Assembly (NCBI GenBank): GCA_043228905.1
Contig: JBHGNT010000006.1
Coordinates: 18,724,001-18,788,000, forward strand
Length of the DNA stretch: 64,000 nt
Direction: 5' to 3'
From: Azolla caroliniana
Taxonomy: Eukaryota; Polypodiophyta
Below are positions 43,582 to 54,244 of the stretch, one piece after another. Below the pieces are notes generated by a model, which saw nothing but the letters and a program-made list of their open reading frames with translations, did not search any database and was not told the origin of the DNA. Position 1 is the stretch's first letter, and each line of letters opens with the position of its first letter. The translations under genes and the position numbers were made by a program.

Positions 43582-43597
43582 TGGCGACCACGATTCC
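43582..43597 (+). other. Primer-binding site of gypsy C
   Basis: TGGCGACCACGATTCC, seven bases after the LTR and repeated in element D. It differs from the A/G0/G1 site. The matching tRNA was not identified. Confidence 0.7.
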
Positions 43598-43627
43598 TGT
43601 TTTTGCAGCGAACGACGGCACGGATGG

Positions 43628-46362
43628 ATGTCTAGATCAACGCACGACCTGGTTACAGATCGAACTCGACGCCTTGCCGAAAGGCAAAGGAGACGCGAGG
43701 CTTTTCAGCAAGCGGCGCAGGAAATTAGAGAGGATCGCTCGTTTTCCAACGTAATCCGGAGGACTCCCTCTGGTTACAGCAAACATCGATACCGGACGAC
43801 GGCAGCAGCCTAAGTAGCCTCCGGTAAACCGAATCCCTTCTCCACGCGTTGGCAAACAGAGAAGGCGAAGCAGAAGCCTTTTCAGCATATGAATCGGACT
43901 CCGAAGGGGAATACAACGTGCACACGAACTACCGTAGCAGCAACGAAACCCCAGGCGGACCGGAGGACGAAGGATCGGATACCTTACCGACACCGGAACC
44001 GGAAGTGCTAACACTGGAACCCCCGGAACTAGCAGAAGAAGAGAGACCTCCGACACCGGAAGTTGAAGAGGAGAGACCTCCGTCACCAAAAGAAGAGGAA
44101 AAACCACCGACGCCGGAAACAAAAGAGGAAAAACCACCGACACCGGAGAAAATTCCGGAACAAGCACCAACACTGCCAGCCCGCGCACCGATACCGGACG
44201 ATGACATGCCGTTCCAGTACTCGAAGTATAGAGATGATCCGGACGCGGAAGCTCATGTGCACACCTTTGAACAAACATGGGAAGCCAACCGTGTGTCCCA
44301 GCGATTGACCCCGGAGGAAGAAGAACGCTCTAAGATAGCGGAATTTGGCGTCACATTGGAGGGACCGACAACAAGATGGCGCCGGACACAGGACCCGTCT
44401 ACCATCAACACCTTTGCAGATTTAAAAGCTAAATTCTTGCATTTTTTTCAAAAAGAGGTGGACTAGACCATAATGGTAGGCTTATTTTATACCATCCGAC
44501 AGGAGGCAGGGGAGAGCATTCCCCAATTTGTCATCCGGTTTCAACGGATGCATAGTCAGCTTGCCCGCGCACCCCCGGAGGAAGAATTACGGACTACATT
44601 TCTAAACGCGCTCCGGGAACCTCTACGCACGGTTTGCACGGTAATTGACTTCCGCACAAGTACCATCGACCAGGTCATTGACCGGGTGAGAGAGATGGAA
44701 AAGACAAGCTCCTGGCTCACACTGGGAGCACTCCAACGAGCGTTACCGTCCGATCAAGACCTCCGGTTTCGGCAAGCAATATAGTGCACAACCTGCTTGA
44801 ATTCCGAACACTCGGCTCTAGAATGCACTATGAGGACGCAATGTGTAATCTGTCAATCCAAGAGCCATACGACGGATAGGTGCGAGTATAATCTGTTGAA
44901 CCGACAAGCACCGCCCGTCCGACAAATTGAGCCACGCAGCAGCCGGGATGAAGAAGACAAACGTTGGTGGCGAATGGACCGCGACCGACCGGCACAGGAT
45001 GTCCGGCACGGCGATCGAAGGGAAAATGATGTCCGGTACGGTGATCGGTGGGATAACTATGACCGGCATGATCGGTACCAGGGTTACAATAGACGATACG
45101 AACATTACGACCGGGAGCACTCCCCCGGGTATCGTCAGCAACGGGAGGAATACGGCAGATATAACGGGCAACCCCGTCAAGAGTACCGTAATAAGAAGAG
45201 CTATAACAAAAAACGGCATTTTGAAAAAGGCGGCTACCCCCGGGATCCGGAACAAGGAGCTCCAAGCAGCCAACCGGTACAAAACCCCGCGCGTACCGCA
45301 GGACCTGCCCCGGGTACAACAGACAATGCCGAATCTAGCAATACCCGGAAAGCCTACTGCTACTACGGCCGACAGGAAGGCCATTATAGTAACCAATGCC
45401 CGGTGAAGAGCTATGAAAAACGACCGGCGGTAAATATGGTAGTCCCTGAGGTGGCAGATCTGCAGCAGGTGACCACAAGGTCGAAGGGCATGGCCAAGGA
45501 ATGGGAGACGCATGAGACCATCCGGAAACAAGCAACGGAATGGGTAAAGAAAGCAAACGAACAGAATGTCACAGATTTACAGCGGCAAAAGGAGAACACC
45601 GCAGGGCTTGCCGGCGGTAGTCACTCCGAGTGCCAAATTACGTTGCCACTAGGAAGACTCCTACAACTCGTGCTAAGATTCACGGAAGGACTGAAGACGG
45701 CCATGACGGCAAGAGAACCATCACCGGCACCGGTACTCTTCTCGAATCCGGAGGAGGGACCAACGGTGGTGGACACCAGCAGTCCGGTAATCACTGCCAT
45801 TGTAAAAGGGAAAGAACTCCCCGGCACAGTTATAGACGGAGGCTCTAGGGTGAATGTAATAAGCCTCCGGACGTCTGATGCCCTAGGAATTCACGAGTGG
45901 GAGCCGTGTCCGTTCTGGTTGCGGATGGCCGATACAAGCTCAGTGCGGCCGACAGGATTAATACGGAAATTAGAAGTCACCGTCGGCGGTCATACATTTT
46001 ACATCTCGGCCGTAGTGCTACAATTACAGGCACAAGGCGCATACCCGCTATTGTTGGGGCGGCCATGGTTGAAAACGGCACATATCAAACAGAATTGGCA
46101 GAAAAATATAATTACCTTCCAGCGAGGAAAAGCCAAGGTACGGGTACCAACATAGCCAAGGACGAGCACTGGCAAGGAATGTACACCGTTGTATGCGGAA
46201 TGCGTCAACATGCTAGAAGGGTTAGCGGATGAAGAAGAAGCTCAGTACCTGCAAGAAAACCCGAAGATCATACCCCTCTTCGAAATTGACATTGCCGAAG
46301 CAGTAGCACCATACTTACCGCAACCGGAAGAGGCTGAAGCAGAACCGGATAAAGACGCAATC
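43628..46362 (+). pseudogene. Gypsy C gag and protease
   Basis: Probable start MSRSTHDLVTDRTRRLAERQ at 43628; a small deletion near 43765 shifts the frame. Then an acidic Pro-rich tract (EERPPTPE repeats), MPFQYSKYRDDPDAEAHV, capsid-like core (FADLKAKFLHFFQKEVD, then FYTIRQEAGESIPQFVIRF), knuckles CTTCLNSEHSALEC and CVICQSKSHTTDRC near 44790-44890, an Arg/Asp/Tyr-rich region, a third knuckle with one Cys replaced (CYYGRQEGHYSNQC), and protease VIDGGSRVNVISLRT near 45830. In-frame stops at 44464, 44782 and 46153. Confidence 0.92.
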
Positions 46363-47960
46363 TAGGAATTACGGCAAGCGCAGGAAGCGTTGGAACGGGA
46401 AATGGCCGTTTCACAGCGCGTAAAAGCGTCGCAACTGGAAAAGGTGAACCTAGGCACCACGGACGAAGCAAAACCGGTGCACATCGCCAAGGAGATGAAG
46501 TCCGAAGACAAAACGGCGATGATCACACTTCTCACGGAATTTCGCGATGTGTTCGCCTGGTCATACGAAGACATGCGAGGACTCGACCCTCAGTTATACC
46601 AGCATCAGGTGCACTTGAGCAAGGATGCAAAACCAGTGTCACAAAGACGGTACCGGATGAATCCCAACTATGCCGCCAAAGTAAAGGAGGAAATCGACAA
46701 ACTGCTAAGAGTTGGCTTTATCTGTCCGGTAAAGAAAGCGACATGGCTGAGCCCAATCGTAGTCGTACCGAAGAAGAACGGAAAAATTCGAGTTTGCGTG
46801 GACTACCGGAAACTCAATGCGGCTACGGTAACGGATGTGTTTCCACTTCCGTTCACAGATGGAGTGTTGGATGCCATCGCCGGCCATGAGGTCTATAGCT
46901 TCCTAGATGGATTTAGCGGGTATAATCAGATCCGGATGCACCCCGACGACCAAGAGAAAACGACATTCGTCACCGAATGGGAGGTGTTTGTGGCCGTGGT
47001 GATGATGTTCGGGTTGAAAACGGCACCGACAACATTTCAACGAATCATCATGGAAATCTTTGGTGAATATATACCGGCTTTTATGCAGGTTTTCCTTGAC
47101 AATTTCGCCGTCTATAGCCGGGAGGAGGACCATTTTCAGCACCTCCGTCTTTGTCTAGAAAAGTGTAGAGCGTACCGGCTAAGCTTGAATCCGGCAAAGT
47201 GTGTATTTGGCGTGTCCAGTGGAACTTTATTAGGACATATTGTGAGCCAGGAAGGTATTGCAGTCGACCCGGACAAAGTGAAAGCCATATTAGAAGCACC
47301 GGCGCCGGCAACGGCAAAGGCATTAAGCCGGTTCTTAGGCCAGATTCGGTGGCACAGCCGGATGCTCTGATACTTAGCCGACTTGGCTACACCGTTGCAT
47401 GCCGCCGTACATCGGACACCATTCCAGTGGACCGACACTGAGGATAGAGCGTATAGGGCCCTCAAGGTACTATTGTCGCAGGCACCGGTAGTACAACCTC
47501 CGGATTGGAGTAAAGAATTTCACGTGTTCGTAGACGCCTCCGACATCGCAATCGAAAGCGTACTTATGCAGCTTACGGAGCCAAAATGGTACTAGCTAGT
47601 GTACTATGCCAGCCGAAAGCTATCCCAAGCAGAACGAAACTACTCTACCACGGAACGGGAAGCCCTAGGGATGATCTACAGTGTGACAAAGTTTCGGCAT
47701 TATTTATTGGGAAGGAAGTTTTCCTTCCATGTAGATCATTCGGCACTCCTTTACCTGGTGTCCAAAGCGTCACTCACCGGAAAATTGGCCCGGTGGACCT
47801 TACTGTTACAGGAGTTCGAGTTTGAAATATTCCACCGACCCAGTATACAGCATGCCGTGGCGGATTACTTAAGCCGATTAGAGTCCGGAGAGACGGGTGA
47901 CGGAGTAGCGAATGAGTTTCCGGATGCAGAGCTGTTTCGAGTCACTACGGAGGCGGCAAC
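46363..47960 (+). pseudogene. Gypsy C reverse transcriptase and RNase H
   Basis: After a TAG at 46363, linker VFAWSYEDMRGLDPQLYQHQ, RT VCVDYRKLNAATVTDVFPLP, FLDGFSGYNQIRMHPDDQEK and FGLKTAPTTFQRI. The active site near 47095 reads VFLDNFAVYS, with the second catalytic Asp replaced by Asn. RNase H ([49 protein letters not shown]) follows. Stops at 47368 (TGA) and 47593 (TAG). Otherwise in one frame with gag. Confidence 0.92.
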
Positions 47961-49377
47961 AGATGAGACGGTGGCACAGGAAGACAAATGGCTCACAAAT
48001 ATGCACCAGTTTCTGAGCACAGGACTGCCTCCGGAAGAGATGAACCGGGACGAACGGAAATGCCTGGCGGTGCAAAGCCGACATTTCTGCTTACTGCAAG
48101 ACACACTGTACCACAAGGGCGCAGACGGCATATGGAGACGGGCGGTGCGCAGCGATGAAAAGGAACTGATACTGAGGGAAGCCCACTGCGGAGTTGCCAG
48201 AGGTCACTATGCCGGGGATGCGACGGCCAGGAAAATATGGCAAAGTGGCCTATGGTGGCCAACGACACTAAGAGATGCGGTACGATACGCAAAAGAATGT
48301 GACCTATGCTAGAGAATGGGCCAGCCAACGGAGCAGGCTCGTATGCCACACCAGCCGGTACTACCACTCGAGCCATTCCAGAAGTGGGGGCTGGACTTTG
48401 TAGGACCCTTCAAGCCACCGGCAATGAGAACGGGTAATCGGTACGTCATCGTTGCTACGGATTATTGCACGAAATGGGTAGAGGCCAAAGCATTAAGGGA
48501 TAACACCGCTGCGTCAATGGCGAAGTTTCTATATGAGTACATCTGGTGCCGTTATGGATGCCCAATTGAATTAATAAGCGACCAAGGGGGGCACTTTCTC
48601 GGCCAAGTAGTGGAAAGCCTCACGACATTCTATGCCGTTGTCCACAAACGGAGCACACCTTACTATCCACAGGCGAACGGTTTAGCGGAATCAACGAACA
48701 AGACGCTCCAAAATATCCTCTGGAAGATCGTCAACGAAAACCGGACGGATTGGGACACAAAGCTACATAGCGCGCTTTGGGCATACCGGACGACATACAA
48801 AACGAGCATCCGAACAACACCGTTCCGGTTAGCGTTCGGACTAGAGGCGGTCATGCCGGTAGAATTCCAAGTACCCAGCTTACGGAACCAGCTACGGGAA
48901 CGGCTGAACGAGAAGGAGTCGGAGGCAATACGGTTGACAACGTTGTGTGAGCTCGAGGAACAACGACTGACCAGCATCCTGCATTTAGAATTGGAGCAAC
49001 GACGACGGAAAGCATTTGTCGACCGGCACAGGAAAGGTAACGAAAAAATGTTCGCAATCGGCAAACCGGTGTTAGTATTTCAAACCCGGATGGGCAAGAT
49101 GCCGGGTAAACTACGGTTTAGATGGACCGGACCGTATTGGCTAACACGGGAGTATAATGGGTGCTACCAGTTAGGGACACTTGCCGGCGAAGTGCTAGGC
49201 AAATGGGTCAACGGATTCCGGTTGAACCCATATAGAGGACCGATGCCTAAGAACCCATTTGAGCAAAGGACCGACACCAGTGAGGGAAATGGCAACCACC
49301 AAGACGGCAGAGAAGGCGAGCCGGTAACTGGGGAGAATGAGGCCGGTAAGGGTCCGAGAGGACCAACGGACAAGTGA
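47961..49377 (+). pseudogene. Gypsy C integrase
   Basis: HHCC zinc domain (AHCGVARGHYAG ... CDLC) near 48180-48312, TAG at 48310, then a 353-codon open stretch with the core [24 protein letters not shown] and GLAESTNKTLQ (D, D, E; 35 residues between the last two) and the GPY module LRFRWTGPYWLTREYNG near 49110-49150. It ends with KWVNGFRLNPYRGPMPKNPF and an acidic tail at TGA 49375. No chromodomain. Confidence 0.92.
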
Positions 49378-49402
49378 CGTCACACTAAATTAAATTATAA
49401 TT

Positions 49403-49418
49403 AAAAAAAAAAAAAAAA
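49403..49418 (+). other. A-tract between pol and ORF3 of gypsy C
   Basis: Sixteen consecutive A in the pol-ORF3 spacer (49378-49749), at the position where G1 and E have long purine runs. No further gene lies in the spacer. Confidence 0.6.
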
Positions 49419-49749
49419 CAATCATGCAAAAGCGAGGAATGAATGGATGAAAGAGCGAGGAGCGAAAAGGTACGTAGTGCGCATTTAAAGCGCCACCATA
49501 GGACATAATGCTATTTTAGTACACGACATGCACACACTCGAAAAAGGCGCCAGAATGCACAGACAAAAACCATTGCGCGTAGAGACCCTTTACTTTCGCG
49601 AACCCAGGAGCACAGAAGCACCAAGACGCTGTAAGATCATCAGACGAGAACCTACGCATAGAGAACCCCCGCCTTCTGAACTCTCTCTCTCTCAACCTCA
49701 CTCTCATCACCATCCAACCTCGCCACCGCAATCCGACCTCGACACAGAA

Positions 49750-52521
49750 ATGGACCCGCAAACGTTGTCGAAAGCCGCCAAGACATGGCTAAAGCAACAC
49801 GGGCTCGAGGGCTTCTTGATGATGATGGAAGTACCGCCACACAAAGAAGCCGACAAAGTGATCAAAGAAATCGACACTGAGGTCATAACGGCAGAAGCGA
49901 TTCGAGCGTTAACAGGCCTTCCGGAGGGAGGCATACTCACGATCGACAATCCAACCCCGGAGCTACTCATCAGGTATTTTGGTGAGTAGTCTCTAGCCAG
50001 CAAGGGCTACCGGACACAGGGCGGCGGAGACATGCTGTTCCGCGAGATTGCTCGTGTGCTCCACGAGTACGGCCACGTGTACCCTAGACCCCCTGTCATG
50101 CCGCAGAACCGGGCAGGGATGATCATTGCCACCTATGAAGGGATTAAGGTGGATTGGCTGGTATTGATCGCAGACGGGTTGTGTGCGGCCATATAGATCG
50201 TGAGAGGCAAAGACGGCAAAGAAGGCCGAGACGGACGGAGGATATGGCACGCCGTAACGCAGTGGCTCACCTTGCTTGTGCCACCCGTCCAGCCCAAGAA
50301 GCGAGGAAGAGTAGCGGATGGCACCCCAAAGACGGCTTCCAAACGACAACAGTTGTTGGCCTCTAAGGCCACTAAGGGAAAGGCGGCGGATGCAGAACAG
50401 GCGGCAACAGGAAGCGGCAGCCGGAAGCGCCCAACGGAGGCGCAGGAGGAACCACCGGCACGGCCCGTGAAGGTCACACTCCGCCGACCGGTGAATAGAG
50501 AAGCGGACCCCTTGGCGGCAAAACTCAATGCCGGGGCTCAGGAGGAGGAAATAGAGGAGGAGCCCACAGAGCACCTCTAGCGACGGTCGTCGGCAAGGAC
50601 CGTTGAGACAGCTGGGAAACGTTCGGACCCTCAGACGGAGGGAAAACCGGCTCCCCTTAGTGAGACTCCCACGCCAAGGAAGGAACCGGAACCGGTGCAC
50701 ATGGCACCGGAAACAGAAGCCCCGGCACCACCGGCACCACCGGCAAGTCCCATCCCGCCAGAGCCGGAAAGGTCAATGCAGCCTCGCCCGGTCAGCCAAG
50801 AAGAAGCGCAAGGGGAACCAGGACAGCAGGGTGGTCCACGGGCAGAAACGGAACTGCAACTCAGCGCAACCAGGCGGGACCACCCCTCTACAAGTGAGCC
50901 CATCTGTCAAACCTCCGTGCAAGCACAACAAGGCACCGGTAGCCTGTGGCTCCGGTGGATAGGCGAACAGATAGCCGGAGCAGTGGGGTATATTGAGGCG
51001 GAAGAAAGAGCGCAAAGCGAACGGTTGCTCGTCACAACCGAACAACTAGAGACGGCTCGGTCCAAAATCCGGTGCCTTGAAAAAGACTTGGATCAGGTCA
51101 CGACAGAGATGGCCAAAATGGCCTTAATGGCAACACAGATCCAATCACCGGTGACTCCGGTAAGTGTACAGAATAAAGAAACGGAACAACCGGTACATAA
51201 CAATAAAACCCCGGCAACGGAAACCGTTCTGGCGAGAGATGCGGCGCAAGCCCAGGAGCTTGCGGAATTGAGAGATGAACTTGCCGCACAAGAAGCGCTA
51301 AGGAGCCGTGAACGAGAATTGAAGACAGCGGCCGAAGCCGAATTAAAGAAGACTGCTGAGAACCTCCGTCGGGCAGAGGAGAGCCTCCGGAAAGGCCATC
51401 AAGCGTACGACCGGCTAAAGGAGGAGAAAGACAAAGTGCTGCAGGAAAAGGACAAGTTGAGGAAAACGGCGGAAACAGAGATTGAACGGCTAAAGGAAGA
51501 GCTCCGCCAGCAGAAGGACCGCGAGGACCGGGCCCATCGTCAGATCAACGCACGGCTCAAGCAAAAGATAGATGATTTTGAGCACCTGCACCGGGACTAC
51601 AAACGGCTGGAAACGGAGCATAAAGAACGGATGGCCGAGCTCCAGCAGGCAGTTGATCGGGCTGCGACGGCGATCGCCGACGAACGTGCGGAAAATACAA
51701 GACGCTTCGACGAGGCGGAGAAGGTCCGGATGGAGCTCCAGAGGCAGCAGTAGGAAGAAAAAGAGAGAGCGTCAACAGTATTGCAGAAATTACAAAGCAC
51801 ATATCAAAGGCAATTGGCGCATTATAAGGCGCAGGCGGAGGACAACGTCAAAATCATCAAACAACTGAAGGAGGAACGGCAAGCGGCGGAAACCAAATCG
51901 CAATTGGGAACGAGCCGGATTCAGTCCATCCTCCGAGCATGGCTGAATCAGACAAAACACTTGATTGATGAAAGCTCCGTAAAATGGTGGACAAAGTGGG
52001 CACAAAACGCGGTGGAACTCCAGTTGCTACGGGCAGATGTGGCAAACCGGCGGAAGGAAGGAAATGATTGTTATACGTTGACTTCCGAGGACTTCATCGC
52101 CATACAGGACGAGCTGGCCGACGACTTCCAAGTCCTGGCAAATGAACAGCTGGCGCAGGTCAGGCAGCTCGTAGCTCAGCTAGACGATGATAGGTTGGAT
52201 GCTCAAATCCAGTTTGAAAGCTACGAGCGGTCCCGGGTGCGGGAAGAAAAAGCACGGGAAGCGGCAACGGTTAACCTTAGTGATGAGGAACCGTCGCCGG
52301 CTGAGGCCCAGCCCGGCACCAGTCAACCGGAGACCACTACGACAAAGGGAGCAACGACGGAGATGCCGGCGTCAGAGGAACACACGGAGGAGTAGCCGCA
52401 GCAGTCACCAACGAACCCGCTGCAGCAGACATCAACAGAGCAGCAACAACAACCACCAATTCCAGATGAACCATTGGAGCCTCTCGAACAAAGCATTCTG
52501 GATATTTTGGACGAAGAATAG
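49750..52521 (+). pseudogene. Gypsy C ORF3: large coiled-coil protein
   Basis: A single frame of 924 codons from ATG 49750 to TAG 52519, with in-frame stops at 49987, 50194, 50578, 51751 and 52393. N-terminal domain: KTWLKQHGLEGFL, YFGE, MPQNRAGMIIATYEG and VDWLVLIADGL. Then a basic/acidic linker (KRGRVADGTPKTASKRQQLL), a Pro-rich segment, and from about 51000 to 52250 a long heptad-rich coiled coil (LRKTAETEIERLKEELRQQK). C-terminus EQSILDILDEE, shared with A and B. No signal peptide or membrane span. Function unknown; a structural or Gag-like role is conceivable. The start is set by alignment with A and E. Confidence 0.82.
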
Positions 52522-52533
52522 CAAGGGTCGGTT

Positions 52534-52573
52534 GTGGATTCGACGTACAAGGTACTGTCCCACGGGCGTGCCA
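52534..52573 (+). other. 40-nt structured module upstream of gypsy C 3' LTR
   Basis: Outer stem GTGG (52534-52537) with CCAC (52560-52563); spacer ATTC; inner stem GAC-GTAC (52542-52548), loop AAG, GTAC-(T)-GTC (52552-52559); tail GGGCGTGCCA, then TG and the LTR. Located 12 nt after the ORF3 stop codon. Layout identical in A and B. Confidence 0.78.
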
Positions 52574-52575
52574 TG

Positions 52576-53011
52576 TGGTACCGGCCGGCAAAGGAGTCCA
52601 GAGTGGGAAACGGAGAGTTAATTGAGTAGTAGGAATATGGTTGTAAGTAAGCTACGAGTGTGGACGGACGGACCGGAATCGGTATGCCGTTCCGGATCCG
52701 GACCGATCCCGAACAGGTGCGGATGGCACCGTTTTGTAATACAGACCGGAAACCTATTTAAAGGCCCGGATACAATGTAATAGTTAGCGGTGAATTAATA
52801 AAAGCTTAGCGTTATTATCTATCTATGTTAATTGCCGTTCTGTCTTAATTGTTATATCTTACGCGTGTATTTATGAAAGACGATCATAATAAGTAACTTA
52901 ATTAAGTCAGATTAAGCGTTGAAGTCTAATCCGGTTGCCGTAACACCCTTTGGTGAAGTGTCTCCCGTAGACACCCTGTGTTAGGCCATTGTTCGGCCCG
53001 AAGAGTTAACA
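52576..53011 (+). repeat. 3' LTR of gypsy C
   Basis: 436 bp, TGGTACCGGCCGG to GAGTTAACA; about 11 differences from the 5' LTR, mostly transitions, including TGT to TGG at the start. Confidence 0.95.
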
Positions 53012-53545
53012 GGTAGCGTTGGAGCCGACATACAAGGACTTCCTGGCGTGGGAGCAATGAGTGAGCATAGTGCTATACTGCCTCGCATCCTGTGTGCAAG
53101 ATTAGATGCTCGACTACATCAAAGACGCAAAGTCACCGAAGGAGGCCTGGGAAAATCTCTAAAAGATTTTCGCCGCCAGTACCACAGCCCGTAAGTTGCA
53201 GCTCCGGCAAGAGCCCAACAACATCCGGCAGAGAGACAGGTCGGTTACGGACTATACCACCAATCAAGATAAAGGAGATCTGTGACACACTTGAGTCCAT
53301 CAACGTGACCATGGACAAGGACGAGATGGTCCAGAGGTAGTCGAGCCCATCAACGTGACCGTGGACAAGGACGAGATGGTCCAAATCTACCTCGGTGGCC
53401 TAACATAGAGGTACGAGCCAATCCAAACACCGAGTTGCACCCGGGAGAAACCACCATCCTTCTTCGACCTACAATCAATGGTAATGGTCGAAGAAAACCA
53501 TGCGAGTGGGTCGAGGACCACTCTGTCATAGACATATGACACGGA

Positions 53546-53619
53546 GGAAGCTAGGGATTGAACCCAAGACCTCGTGGTCTCTATTGGGCAACCCTACCAA
53601 TTGAGTTACCTATGCATCC
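53546..53619 (-). repeat. tRNA-derived sequence (SINE head or tRNA pseudogene)
   Basis: Minus-strand TAACTCAATTGGTAGGG resembles a tRNA box A and GGTTCAATCCC a box B, about 30 bases apart, each with one or two transitions from the consensus. A partial acceptor stem (GGATGC with GCTTCC) is possible. No intact cloverleaf and no clear 3' tail, so a SINE fragment is more likely than a tRNA gene. Confidence 0.5.
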
Positions 53620-53944
53620 TTGTCCAACTTCATGTAGTGTAGATTGAACATTGGAAGTTTCTAGCTTGCATACATTCTCATGCATTCTCTGTTGCATGCA
53701 TCCTCATGCATCCTCTTGCATTCTCCATTGCATGCATCCTCTATTTCTTGTTGGCTTACATAGGCCAACCTTGGTGTATAAATACTTAGGTGCACCTTGA
53801 TTCTAATCAAGGTGAACAACACCAGTTACGGATTCTATAATTTGAGTTCTTGTTCTTTTCCTCTCTCTTGTGTTCTAGTCTAGTCTTCTCTTTGCTCTAT
53901 TATACTTGTATGTGACAATTTGTTCACCTTCCCTTCTTGCTACC
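53620..53944 (+). repeat. Probable LTR/leader of gypsy G2
   Basis: Promoter-like TGTATAAATACTTAGG near 53775 and a run of GCATCCTC/GCATGC words precede a gag start. The LTR borders and primer site could not be fixed. Confidence 0.4.
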
Positions 53945-54244
53945 ATGTCCGGCTCCGTCGACAACCTAAACCAAATCATGACAGCCTTGCAACAACTTCA
54001 GTTAGAGAATGAAATCCTTTGGGAATCATTATGAGAGTTGCAATCCGGCATTTCAAGAAATCCACCACCCGCCGAGTCACAACCACTGTCGACACCGAGC
54101 CTGACCACGTCCTCTTCCCATCCATATGTCCTCGAACCAACCATCAGCCTACCGGACAAATTCAACGGCACGAGGGCGTATCTTCGCACCTTCATCAACC
54201 AAATTCAGCTTATCATCCGATTACAACCCCAACGGTATGCTAGT
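53945..54244 (+). pseudogene. Gypsy G2 gag, N-terminal fragment
   Basis: MSGSVDNLNQIMTALQQLQL, a short coiled coil, a TGA near 54032, then PTISLPDKFNGTRAYLRTFI and NQIQLIIRLQPQRYAS. This LPDKFNGT...FINQI pattern is a Ty3-type gag start unlike that of the other gypsies here. It is cut by the gypsy D LTR at 54245. Confidence 0.65.

Larger units (their letters stand above)
43139..53011 (+). mobile_element. Gypsy C, full-length, plus strand
   Basis: Complete 9873-bp element with two 436-bp LTRs and a perfect target duplication GGTAG (43134-43138, 53012-53016). Gag-pol and ORF3 lie in the same reading frame, separated by a 372-nt spacer. The LTRs differ at about 11 positions. It is the best reference for the whole gypsy group, although its ORFs have many stops. 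Confidence 0.96.
43015..53545 (+). pseudogene. Copia K3 gag, split by gypsy C
   Basis: Gag begins MASSLPIEKLNRNNYASWSY at 43015 and runs to 43138, where gypsy C is inserted, then resumes at 53017 (LEPTYKDFLAW, then KEAWENL, FAASTTARKLQLRQE) to about 53545. The second half has several stops, a short duplication near 53290-53380 (CCATCAACGTGACC twice) and no zinc knuckle. The rest of the element is absent. Homologous to K2. Confidence 0.88.

Noticed and set aside
49750-52521. ORF3 as an envelope-like protein
   Set aside because: No signal peptide or transmembrane segment is seen in A, C or E, and most of the protein is a charged coiled coil.
53546-53619. Functional tRNA gene
   Set aside because: Box A and box B are recognisable, but the acceptor stem is incomplete and no anticodon stem pairs properly.
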